64,000 nt of DNA from Dactylosporangium sp. AC04546. Its GTDB lineage: Bacteria > Actinomycetota > Actinomycetes > Mycobacteriales > Micromonosporaceae. The stretch is from assembly GCF_022095675.1 (NCBI RefSeq), contig NZ_JAHYSG010000005.1, positions 62,001 through 126,000 on the forward strand, read 5' to 3'. How positions within the stretch are numbered: position 1 is the stretch's first letter; each line of letters opens with the position of its first letter. This document shows positions 21,317-28,763 of the stretch, piece by piece. The translations under genes and the position numbers were made by a program. The notes under the pieces were generated by a model. It did not search any database, was not told the DNA's origin, and was given only the letters and a program-made list of their open reading frames with translations.

Positions 21317-21426
21317 TCAGAAAGGTGCTCGACGTCTCCAACGCCTCCACCGCCGACGGCGCGGCCGTCGTGCAGTGGTCCGACCACAACGGCAGCAACC
21401 AGCAATGGCAACTCGTCCGAATCTGA
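21317..21426 (+). pseudogene. Orphan fragment of a ricin-type CBM13
   Basis: Directly after the GH43 stop, in another frame, the sequence reads [19 protein letters not shown] and [15 protein letters not shown], then a stop. It is the last repeat of the same CBM13 found in both neighbours. It has no start or ribosome site. Recombination between the two near-identical CBM13 modules, or loss of an intervening gene, would leave such a scar. Confidence 0.75.
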
Positions 21427-21443
21427 CGAAGGAGACATCCGCC

Positions 21444-22919
21444 ATGAGACTCATCGGCGCCGCGCTCGCGGCGACAGTCGTGGCCGCCGGGGTGGTGGTC
21501 GCGATCAACGTGACCACCGCTGCGGCGGCGACGGTGGACACCAGCGCGTGGTACGAGCTGGTGAACCGCAACAGCGGCAAGGCCCTCGACGTGTGTGGCG
21601 TGTCCACCGCTGACGGCGCCTGCATCCAGCAGTACACGCGATCGGGTGGCCAGAACCAGCAGTGGCAGTTCGTCGACTCCGGCGGCGGCTACTACCGGCT
21701 CAAGGCCCGCCACTCCGGCAAGGTGCTCGACGTCTACAACTTCTCCACCGCCGACGGGGCGAAGCTCGTGCAGTGGAGCGACGGCAACGGCACCAACCAA
21801 CAGTTCCGGCTGGCCGACTCGTCCGGCGGCTACGTGCGGCTGATCAACCGCAACAGCGGCAAGGCCGTCGAGGTGCAGAACGCCTCGACCGCCGACGGCG
21901 GTGCGGTCGTGCAGTACAGCGACTGGGGCGGCAACAACCAGCAGTGGCAGCTCGTCCGCGTCGGCTCGACGCCCACCAGCACACCCCCGACCTCGAGCCC
22001 GCCGAGCGGCACCTGCACGCTGCCGTCGACGTACCGCTGGACGTCGACCGGCTCGCTGGCGAACCCGAAGTCGGGGTGGGTCTCGCTCAAGGACTTCACC
22101 AACGTCGTCTACAACGGCAGGCATCTCGTCTACGCCACGACACACGACACGGGTTCGACGTGGGGCTCGATGAACTTCGGCCTCTTCACGAACTGGTCCG
22201 ACATGGCCTCGGCGAGCCAGAACGGTATGTCGTTCGGTGCGGTCGCGCCCACCCTGTTCTACTTCGCCCCGAAGAACATCTGGGTGCTCACCTACCAGTG
22301 GGGCGGGGCCGCGTTCAACTACCGCACGTCGAGCGACCCCACCAACGCCAACGGCTGGTCGTCGCCGCAGACGCTGTTCTCCGGCAGCATCTCCGGCTCC
22401 GGCACCGGCCCCATCGACCAGACCATCATCGGTGACGGCACGAACATGTACCTGTTCTTCGCCGGCGACAACGGCAAGATCTACCGGGCCAGCATGCCGA
22501 TCGGGAACTTCCCCGGCAGCTTCGGCTCCAGCTACACCCAGATCATGAGCGACTCGACGAACAACCTGTTCGAAGGCGTCGAGGTCTACAAGGTCCAGGG
22601 CCAGAACCAGTACCTCATGCTCGTCGAGGCGATCGGCGCGAACGGCCGCTACTTCCGCTCGTTCACGTCCTCCAGCCTGAGCGGCTCGTGGACACCGCAG
22701 GCGGCGACCGAGAGCAACCCCTTCGCCGGCAAGGCGAACAGCGGCGCGACCTGGACCAACGACATCAGCCACGGCGACCTGGTCCGCAGCAACCCCGACC
22801 AGACCAAGACCGTCGACCCGTGCAACCTGCAGCTGCTCTACCAAGGGCGTTCTCCCAGCTCCGGCGGCGACTACGGCCTCCTGCCGTACCGGCCGGGCGT
22901 GCTGACCCTGCAGCGCTAG
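21444..22919 (+). CDS. Secreted GH62 alpha-L-arabinofuranosidase with N-terminal CBM13
   Basis: 491 residues; GAAGGAG lies 9 bases before the ATG. Signal peptide 1-28. Ricin-B CBM13 (about 31-170) matches the upstream GH43 module almost residue for residue. A Thr/Pro/Ser linker is followed by a GH62 domain (about 188-491) opening with [20 protein letters not shown], the usual family start, and ending [13 protein letters not shown]62 enzymes remove arabinose side chains from arabinoxylan. Length and all family blocks are normal. Probably co-transcribed with the GH43 gene 127 bases upstream. Confidence 0.96.
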   Translation: MRLIGAALAATVVAAGVVVAINVTTAAAATVDTSAWYELVNRNSGKALDVCGVSTADGACIQQYTRSGGQNQQWQFVDSGGGYYRLKARHSGKVLDVYNFSTADGAKLVQWSDGNGTNQQFRLADSSGGYVRLINRNSGKAVEVQNASTADGGAVVQYSDWGGNNQQWQLVRVGSTPTSTPPTSSPPSGTCTLPSTYRWTSTGSLANPKSGWVSLKDFTNVVYNGRHLVYATTHDTGSTWGSMNFGLFTNWSDMASASQNGMSFGAVAPTLFYFAPKNIWVLTYQWGGAAFNYRTSSDPTNANGWSSPQTLFSGSISGSGTGPIDQTIIGDGTNMYLFFAGDNGKIYRASMPIGNFPGSFGSSYTQIMSDSTNNLFEGVEVYKVQGQNQYLMLVEAIGANGRYFRSFTSSSLSGSWTPQAATESNPFAGKANSGATWTNDISHGDLVRSNPDQTKTVDPCNLQLLYQGRSPSSGGDYGLLPYRPGVLTLQR

Positions 22920-22932
22920 CCAACCGATTCCT

Positions 22933-22967
22933 CCTGCCGCTCCCGCCGCCGACGCGGGAGCGGCAGG
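22933..22967 (+). terminator. Hairpin between GH62 and esterase genes
   Basis: Arms of 14 bases (CCTGCCGCTCCCGC and its complement) with a 7-base loop begin 14 bases after the GH62 stop and end 22 bases before the next ATG. No T-run follows. It may end transcription in part or stabilise the upstream mRNA end. Confidence 0.65.
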
Positions 22968-22989
22968 CAGACCCCGAGGAGGGGCAGTC

Positions 22990-24078
22990 ATGCGTACGAG
23001 AACGCGATGGATCGTCACCGCAGTGCTGGCCGCGGTCGCCCTGGTCACCTGGAATGGCGTCGCGGCGGCGGAGTCCAACGGGGGCGTACGGGTGATGCCC
23101 CTGGGTGACTCCATCACCGAAGGCACCCAGGTCCCCGGCGGCTACCGGATCGGCCTCTGGCAGCGGGCGGCGGCCGGCGGCTACCGGGTCGACCTCGTCG
23201 GCTCGCAGTACAACGGGCCGGCCGCCCTGGGCGACCACGACCACGAAGGCCACCCCGGCTGGCGGATCGACCAGATCGACGCCAACATCACCGGGTGGCT
23301 GCGGACCACGACCCCGCGCACGGTGCTGCTGCACATCGGCACCAACGACATCCTGCAGAACTTCAACGTCGCCGGCGCGCCGGGCCGGCTCTCCACCCTC
23401 ATCGACCACATCACCGCCGCCGCGCCGTCCGCGGACGTGTTCGTCGCCAGCATCATCCCGCTGAGCAACAGCGGCCAGGAGGCCGCCGCCCGCACCTTCA
23501 ACGACGCCATCCCGGGCATCGTGCAGAGCAAGGTCAACGCCGGCAAGCGGGTCCGCTTCGTCGACATGCACGCGGCCCTCACCACCGCCGACCTCATCGA
23601 CGGCATCCACCCCACCGCGACCGGCTACGACAAGATGGCCGCCACCTGGTACGCGGCGCTGCGTTCAGTGCCCGGCAGCATCGGCGACCCCACCACCCCC
23701 ACCGGCTCCGCCCTGGTCAGCGCCGCCTCCGGCCGCTGCCTCGACGTGCCGAACGGCAGCACCACCAACGGCGTTCAACCCATCATCTGGGACTGTAGCG
23801 GCGCCGCCAACCAGCGCTGGACGGTCGACGGGCAGACCCTGCGGTCGGTCGGCAAGTGCCTGGACTCACCGACCGGTGCCACGGCCGGGACCAAGGTTCA
23901 GCTGTGGGACTGCCACGGCGGGGCCAACCAGCGCTGGAACGTGAACGCCAACGGGACGATCAGCAACGCCCAGTCCGGGCTGTGCCTGGACGTCAGCGGC
24001 AACGCCACCGCCAATGGCACCACGGTCATCCTGTGGACCTGCACCGCCGCCGCCAACCAGCGCTGGACGCTGCGATGA
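22990..24078 (+). CDS. Secreted SGNH/GDSL esterase (CE3 acetylxylan-esterase-like) with CBM13
   Basis: 362 residues; GAGGAGGGG precedes the ATG. Signal peptide 1-27. The SGNH hydrolase domain (about 33-225) has block I MPLGDSITEG, block III HIGTNDIL and block V DGIHPTATGY, and the GHPGWRIDQI motif seen in CE3-type acetylxylan esterases. The C-terminal ricin-type CBM13 (about 238-362) has repeats ending NQRWTV, NQRWNV and NQRWTL. It probably removes acetyl groups from xylan. The stop overlaps the start of the GH27 gene (ATGA), so the two are coupled; their CBM13 modules are near copies. Confidence 0.9.
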   Translation: MRTRTRWIVTAVLAAVALVTWNGVAAAESNGGVRVMPLGDSITEGTQVPGGYRIGLWQRAAAGGYRVDLVGSQYNGPAALGDHDHEGHPGWRIDQIDANITGWLRTTTPRTVLLHIGTNDILQNFNVAGAPGRLSTLIDHITAAAPSADVFVASIIPLSNSGQEAAARTFNDAIPGIVQSKVNAGKRVRFVDMHAALTTADLIDGIHPTATGYDKMAATWYAALRSVPGSIGDPTTPTGSALVSAASGRCLDVPNGSTTNGVQPIIWDCSGAANQRWTVDGQTLRSVGKCLDSPTGATAGTKVQLWDCHGGANQRWNVNANGTISNAQSGLCLDVSGNATANGTTVILWTCTAAANQRWTLR

Positions 24079-25682
24079 AGCGCCTCGGCAGCGTGCTCGC
24101 CACCGTGCTGCTGCTCCTGTTCGTCCTCGGCACCCGGCCCGCGGACGCCCTCGACAACGGCGTGGCCCGCACCCCGCCGATGGGCTGGAACAGCTGGAAC
24201 AGCTTCGGCTGCAACATCAGCGAGTCCCTGATCCGGCAGATGGCCGACGCGATCGTCAGCAGCGGCCTGCGCGACCTCGGCTACCAGTACGTCGTCGTCG
24301 ACGACTGCTGGTTCAACCCCAACCGGGACAGCGCCGGCAACCTGCAGGGCGATCCGTCGCGCTTCCCCAGCGGCATGAAGGCACTGGGGGACTACCTGCA
24401 CGGCAAGGGGCTGAAGTTCGGGCTCTACCAGGTGCCCGTCGACAAGACCTGCGCCCAGTACTTCGGCTCGTACCCGGGAGCCACCGGCAGCCAGGGCCAC
24501 GAGGCCCAGGACGCCCGGCAGTTCGCCGCGTGGGGCGTCGACTACCTGAAGTACGACTGGTGCTCGCCGAACGGCACCATCAACGACCAGGTCGCCACGT
24601 TCGCCAAGATGCGCGACGCCCTCGCCGCCACCGGCCGGCCCATCGTCTACAGCATCAACCCCAACAGCATCCACGCCAAGACCGGGCCCCAGCGCAACTG
24701 GGGCGACGTGGCCAACCTCTGGCGTACCACCGAGGACATCACCAACGCGTGGGACACCGGGCAGGCCAACGGCTACCCGATGGGCATCCAGAACATCGTC
24801 AACGTCACCGTGCCGCTCGCCGGGTACGCCGCGCCGGGCCGCTTCAACGACCCCGACATGCTCGAGGTCGGGCGGGGCGGCATGACGGACACCGAGATGC
24901 GCAGCCACTTCGCCCTGTGGGCGGTCATGGCCGCGCCGCTCATCGCCGGCAACGACATCCGCTCGATGAACTCGGCGACCCAGGCGATCCTGAAGAACCA
25001 GGACCTCATCGCCGTCAACCAGGACTCCCTGGGCCTGCAGGCCACCCAGGTGTCGAACGACGGCACCCGGCGCGTCCTCGCCAAGCGCCTGGCGGGCGGC
25101 GACGTCGCGGTCGCCCTGTTCAACCAGGGCAGCGCCACGACCACGATCTCCACCACCGCCGCGGCGATCGGCAAGACCGGGACCAGCTTCACCCTCCGCG
25201 ACGCCTGGACCGGCGCCACCAGCACGACCGGCGGCACCATCACCGCGAGCGTGCCCGGGCACGGCACGGTCGTCTACCGGGTGAGCGGCGGCGGCACCGG
25301 CACCACACCGACCGCGTTCGTCAGCGCCGCATCCGGCCGCTGCCTGGACGTGCCGAACAGTGCCACCGCCAACGGCACCCAGCCCGTCATCTGGGACTGC
25401 AACGGCGGCGCCAACCAGCGGTGGACGGTCAGCGGCCAGACGATCCAGGCCCTCGGCAAGTGCCTCGACGCGCCGCTCAACGCCACCGCCGGGGCGAAGG
25501 CCCAGCTGTGGGACTGCAACGGCGGCACCAACCAGCGCTGGAACCTGGGCGCCGACGGCACCGTCAGCAACGCCCAGTCCGGCCTGTGCCTCGACGTCAA
25601 CGGCAACACCACCGCCAACGGCACCACCGTGATCCTGTGGTCCTGCACCGCTGCCGCCAATCAGCGCTGGACCCGGACCTAG
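24075..25682 (+). CDS. Secreted GH27 alpha-galactosidase with C-terminal CBM13
   Basis: 535 residues. Signal peptide 1-26 (ADA cleavage). The GH27 domain opens with the hallmark TPPMGWNSWNSFGCN. Nucleophile is D161 (YLKYDWC) and probable acid/base D221 (WRTTEDITNAWD); FNDPDMLEVG is also present. A beta-sandwich domain follows, then CBM13 (about 412-535). It would remove terminal alpha-galactose (or, in related enzymes, beta-arabinopyranose) from hemicellulose. It is the second gene of the coupled esterase/GH27 pair. Confidence 0.95.
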   Translation: MKRLGSVLATVLLLLFVLGTRPADALDNGVARTPPMGWNSWNSFGCNISESLIRQMADAIVSSGLRDLGYQYVVVDDCWFNPNRDSAGNLQGDPSRFPSGMKALGDYLHGKGLKFGLYQVPVDKTCAQYFGSYPGATGSQGHEAQDARQFAAWGVDYLKYDWCSPNGTINDQVATFAKMRDALAATGRPIVYSINPNSIHAKTGPQRNWGDVANLWRTTEDITNAWDTGQANGYPMGIQNIVNVTVPLAGYAAPGRFNDPDMLEVGRGGMTDTEMRSHFALWAVMAAPLIAGNDIRSMNSATQAILKNQDLIAVNQDSLGLQATQVSNDGTRRVLAKRLAGGDVAVALFNQGSATTTISTTAAAIGKTGTSFTLRDAWTGATSTTGGTITASVPGHGTVVYRVSGGGTGTTPTAFVSAASGRCLDVPNSATANGTQPVIWDCNGGANQRWTVSGQTIQALGKCLDAPLNATAGAKAQLWDCNGGTNQRWNLGADGTVSNAQSGLCLDVNGNTTANGTTVILWSCTAAANQRWTRT

Positions 25683-25701
25683 CCTTGCCGAGGAGACTTT
25701 T

Positions 25702-27504
25702 GTGAAGTTCCGCCGAATGGCCTGGGCGGCCGGCCTGCTCTGCGCTCTGGCCCTGGTGCCAGGGGTGGCCCGGGCCGACAACCCGATCGTCCAGACCGTC
25801 TACACCGCCGACCCCGCCCCGCTGGTGTACAACGGCCGCGTCTACCTCTACACCGGCCACGACGAGGACGCCTCCACGTACTTCACGATGAAGGAGTGGC
25901 GGGTCTACTCGTCCACCGACATGGTGAACTGGACCGACCACGGCTCCCCGATGAGCCTGTCCACCTTCAGTTGGGCGAGCTCGGACGCGTGGGCCGGGCA
26001 GGCCGTCCACCGCAATGGCAAGTTCTACTGGTACGTCCCGGTGCGGATGTCCAACGGCTCGCAGGCGATCGGGGTCGGCGTCGCGGACAGCCCCACCGGA
26101 CCGTTCCGCGACGCGATTGGCCGCCCACTCATCCAGAACGCCGAGATCGACCCGACCGTCTACATCGACGACGACGGGCAGGCGTACCTGTACTACGGCA
26201 ACCCGCGTCTGTGGTACGTGAAGCTCAACGCCGACATGATCTCGTACTCCGGCAGCCCGACCCAGATCCCGCTCACCACCGCCGGATTCGGCACCCGCAG
26301 CGGGAACGCGAGCCGCCCGACGCTGTACGAAGAGGGACCCTGGGTCTACAAGCGCAACGGCCTGTACTACAACGTCTTCGCGGCCGAGTGCTGCTCCGAG
26401 TTCATCGGCTACTCGACGGCGCCGGGACCGACCGGCCCGTGGACCTACCGCGGCACGGTCATGCCGCGGCAGGGCGGCAGCTTCACCAACCACGCCGGCG
26501 TCATCGACTACAACGGCGGCTCGTACTTCTTCTACCACAACGGCGCGCTGCCGGGCGGCGGCGGCTTCACCCGCTCGGTCGCCGTGGAGAAGTTCAGCTA
26601 CAACGCCGACGGCACGATCCCGACGATCAACATGACCTCGTCGGGCGCGCCCCAGGTCGGCACGCTGAACCCCTACGCCCGCCAGGAGGCGGAGACCATC
26701 GCGTGGGAGTCGGGCGTGGAGACCGAGCCGGCCGCCGAGGGCGGCATGAACGTCGGCTGGATCGACAACGGCGACTACATCAAGGTGAAGGGCGCCGCGT
26801 TCGGCGCCGGCGCGTCGTCGTTCACCGCGCGAGTGGCGTCCGCCGCGTCCGGGGGACGCATCGAGCTGCGCCTCGACGGCGTGAACGGCACGGTCGCCGG
26901 CACCTGCACGGTGCCCGGGACCGGCGGCTGGCAGACCTGGACGACCGTCACCTGCCCCGTCACCGGCGCCACCGGCACCCACGACCTGTACCTGCGGTTC
27001 ACCGGCGGCAGCGGCTCACTGTTCAACGTGAACTGGTGGCAGTTCTCCGGGAGCGGGAGCGCCGACCTGCTCACGAACGGCAATGCGGAGAACGGCACGA
27101 CCGGCTGGGGCGTGTTCGGCAGCGGCACCCTCGCCTACACCACGGCCGTCGCGCACGGCGGCAGCCGGTCCCTGTCGATCACCGGACGCACCGCCTCGTG
27201 GAACGGCCCCAGCCAGGACGTGACCGCGCGGCTCACCAACGGCCGCAGCTACACGACCAGCGTCTGGGTCCGCAGCCAGAGCGGCACCCCGTCGGCGAAG
27301 GCGACCCTCGCCCTCACCGCCGGCGGCACGACCAGCTACGTCTCCCTGACCCCGGCGACGGCCGTCAACCCGAACGGCTGGACGCTGCTGACCGGCACCG
27401 CCACCGTCGCGTGGACCGGCACCCTCACCGGCGCGACGTTCTACGTCGAGACCGCGGCCGGCACCGACTCCGTGTACGTCGACGACGTCTCGTTCCAACC
27501 GTGA
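25702..27504 (+). CDS. Secreted GH43 arabinofuranosidase with CBM6 and C-terminal CBM4/22-like module
   Basis: 600 residues from GTG with GAGGAG eight bases upstream. Signal peptide 1-25. GH43 (about 27-320) has base Asp in YTADPAPLVYNG, helper Asp in AEIDPTVYIDD and acid Glu in YEEGPWVYKRNG. CBM6 (about 330-455) is shown by RQEAETIAWESG, WIDNGDYIKVKG and VNWWQF. A CBM4/9/22-like jelly roll (about 460-600) opens NGNAENGTTGWG and ends VYVDDVSFQP. The GH43-CBM6 layout matches arabinoxylan arabinofuranohydrolases. It follows GH27 by 19 bases and likely closes this operon. Confidence 0.93.
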   Translation: MKFRRMAWAAGLLCALALVPGVARADNPIVQTVYTADPAPLVYNGRVYLYTGHDEDASTYFTMKEWRVYSSTDMVNWTDHGSPMSLSTFSWASSDAWAGQAVHRNGKFYWYVPVRMSNGSQAIGVGVADSPTGPFRDAIGRPLIQNAEIDPTVYIDDDGQAYLYYGNPRLWYVKLNADMISYSGSPTQIPLTTAGFGTRSGNASRPTLYEEGPWVYKRNGLYYNVFAAECCSEFIGYSTAPGPTGPWTYRGTVMPRQGGSFTNHAGVIDYNGGSYFFYHNGALPGGGGFTRSVAVEKFSYNADGTIPTINMTSSGAPQVGTLNPYARQEAETIAWESGVETEPAAEGGMNVGWIDNGDYIKVKGAAFGAGASSFTARVASAASGGRIELRLDGVNGTVAGTCTVPGTGGWQTWTTVTCPVTGATGTHDLYLRFTGGSGSLFNVNWWQFSGSGSADLLTNGNAENGTTGWGVFGSGTLAYTTAVAHGGSRSLSITGRTASWNGPSQDVTARLTNGRSYTTSVWVRSQSGTPSAKATLALTAGGTTSYVSLTPATAVNPNGWTLLTGTATVAWTGTLTGATFYVETAAGTDSVYVDDVSFQP

Positions 27505-27670
27505 TCGGACATCCGACGTCATCAAACGCATCACCGCGATCGCGGAGCAGGCGAACCTCGCCGGCGTCGCCGCGGCAGCGACCACCACCACGAAAACGCG
27601 ATCGTCGACACACAGCGGTCCGTGGCCGAGATCGGCGACGAACGCGCGGCGCGCCACCACGTCGAGGCGG

Positions 27671-28351
27671 TCAGCCGCTCTCGTTCTCGCCGGTCTCGGC
27701 TCGGTACCGAGCGAGCATGTGGGCCGGCAGCCGGCCGCGGTCCTCGCTTTCGGGGACAGGAAAGCGCGTGCCGAGACGGGGCAGACGCGTTCGCCGAAGC
27801 GCGGGCTCGGTCGGGTCCCAGGGTGTCCCGGACGGGGCCGGGTCCGACAGGGGGAGACAGCCCTGCGCCCTCAGCGCGTCGTCGAGGCTGTCGGCGATCC
27901 CGGTCCGTGCCTCGTGGACGCGCGGCGCGACATATGCCAGCTCTTCCAGTCCTGGAAACTCGTCGTCGGTCCAGTCCGCGGAGCTCCCCCGGAGCCGGCG
28001 GACCTCAGGGGCGTCGGCCAGTGCGTCCGGATCGTCGGCCACGGCGTCGAACTGGTCGCGGCCGAGCCCGATGAGCCATGCGCAGAAGTAGAAGAAGCTG
28101 TCGCCGGACACGTGGACGCCGAAGATCACCTCCGCGGCCGCCCAGTGGTCGTAGGTGTCGACCCGCCGTCGAGTGTGGTCCATCCAACGTTGGAAGTCGA
28201 CGAGATCGGTCAGTGACCGCTGCTGGAGGTGCCGTTCGAGCCGCCCGAGCCGGACCCCCGCGGGTGCGGGCTTCGGTGCCGGGTCGACGACGGTGGTGGC
28301 GATGGCGTCCCAGAACTCGTCCTCGGTCAGCGTTCGGCGCTCCTCTCGCAC
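27671..28351 (-). CDS. DUF4240 domain protein
   Basis: 226 residues from GTG 28351. The DUF4240 pattern is present: LTEDEFWDAIATT near the start, LVDFQRWMDHTRRRVDTYDHWAAAEVIFG, and DSFFYFCAWLIGLGRDQF. Such proteins are cytoplasmic, often adjacent to WGR-type proteins, and have no known reaction. It lies opposite to the surrounding glycoside hydrolase genes and interrupts the island. Confidence 0.82.
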   Translation of the reverse strand: MREERRTLTEDEFWDAIATTVVDPAPKPAPAGVRLGRLERHLQQRSLTDLVDFQRWMDHTRRRVDTYDHWAAAEVIFGVHVSGDSFFYFCAWLIGLGRDQFDAVADDPDALADAPEVRRLRGSSADWTDDEFPGLEELAYVAPRVHEARTGIADSLDDALRAQGCLPLSDPAPSGTPWDPTEPALRRTRLPRLGTRFPVPESEDRGRLPAHMLARYRAETGENESG

Positions 28352-28763
28352 GATTCGACGGGCAACGGCACGGGCGAAGCCTAACCGGTGCCGCGACCGT
28401 ACGGTTCCGGCCGCCGTAACAACAATGCTTCAACGGAAAATGTGTTATGGCTCGGGGGTTCGCCGGGTCGCCCGGGAATCGGCGCCGACGCATTCCGCAA
28501 TGCATCGATATAGCTAAGTCGGATGTCGGCATATGCGCAGTTCAGCGCCACAAGCAGCAGTTGGTCCGACGTATGGGAGCGTTTCCAGAATCACCGGACC
28601 AGTGTTACGCAACAATTTCCGGGTGATATCAAAGACCCCTTGACTTTCCGATGTTAGCGATCACATCATGGAGGCCCGTCGCATTCATGTCCGGAGCTTC
28701 CGCGCTGTGAGTGGTCTCTCCGGCGGGTGCCCCGTGCCCGAATCCCCTCCGGAGTCGCCGCTC
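28352..28763. other. Regulatory stretch upstream of the large GH43 gene
   Basis: No gene supported. It includes TGTGTTATGGCTCGGGGG at 28440, resembling the lacI downstream block (TGTGTTATGCGGAGG near 16972), then AGTGTTACG at 28601-28609. TTGACT at 28640 is followed by the operator at 28652. An in-frame ATG at 28668 has no ribosome site, so the mRNA leader probably runs to the ATG at 28764. Confidence 0.5.
28652..28665 (+). promoter_or_regulatory. LacI-type operator before the GH43/FIVAR gene
   Basis: TGTTAGCGATCACA shares its left half with the perfect palindrome at 19158 and 13 of 14 bases with the site at 17062. It starts 6 bases after a TTGACT hexamer, inside the presumed -35/-10 spacer, where a repressor would block transcription. 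Confidence 0.65.
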
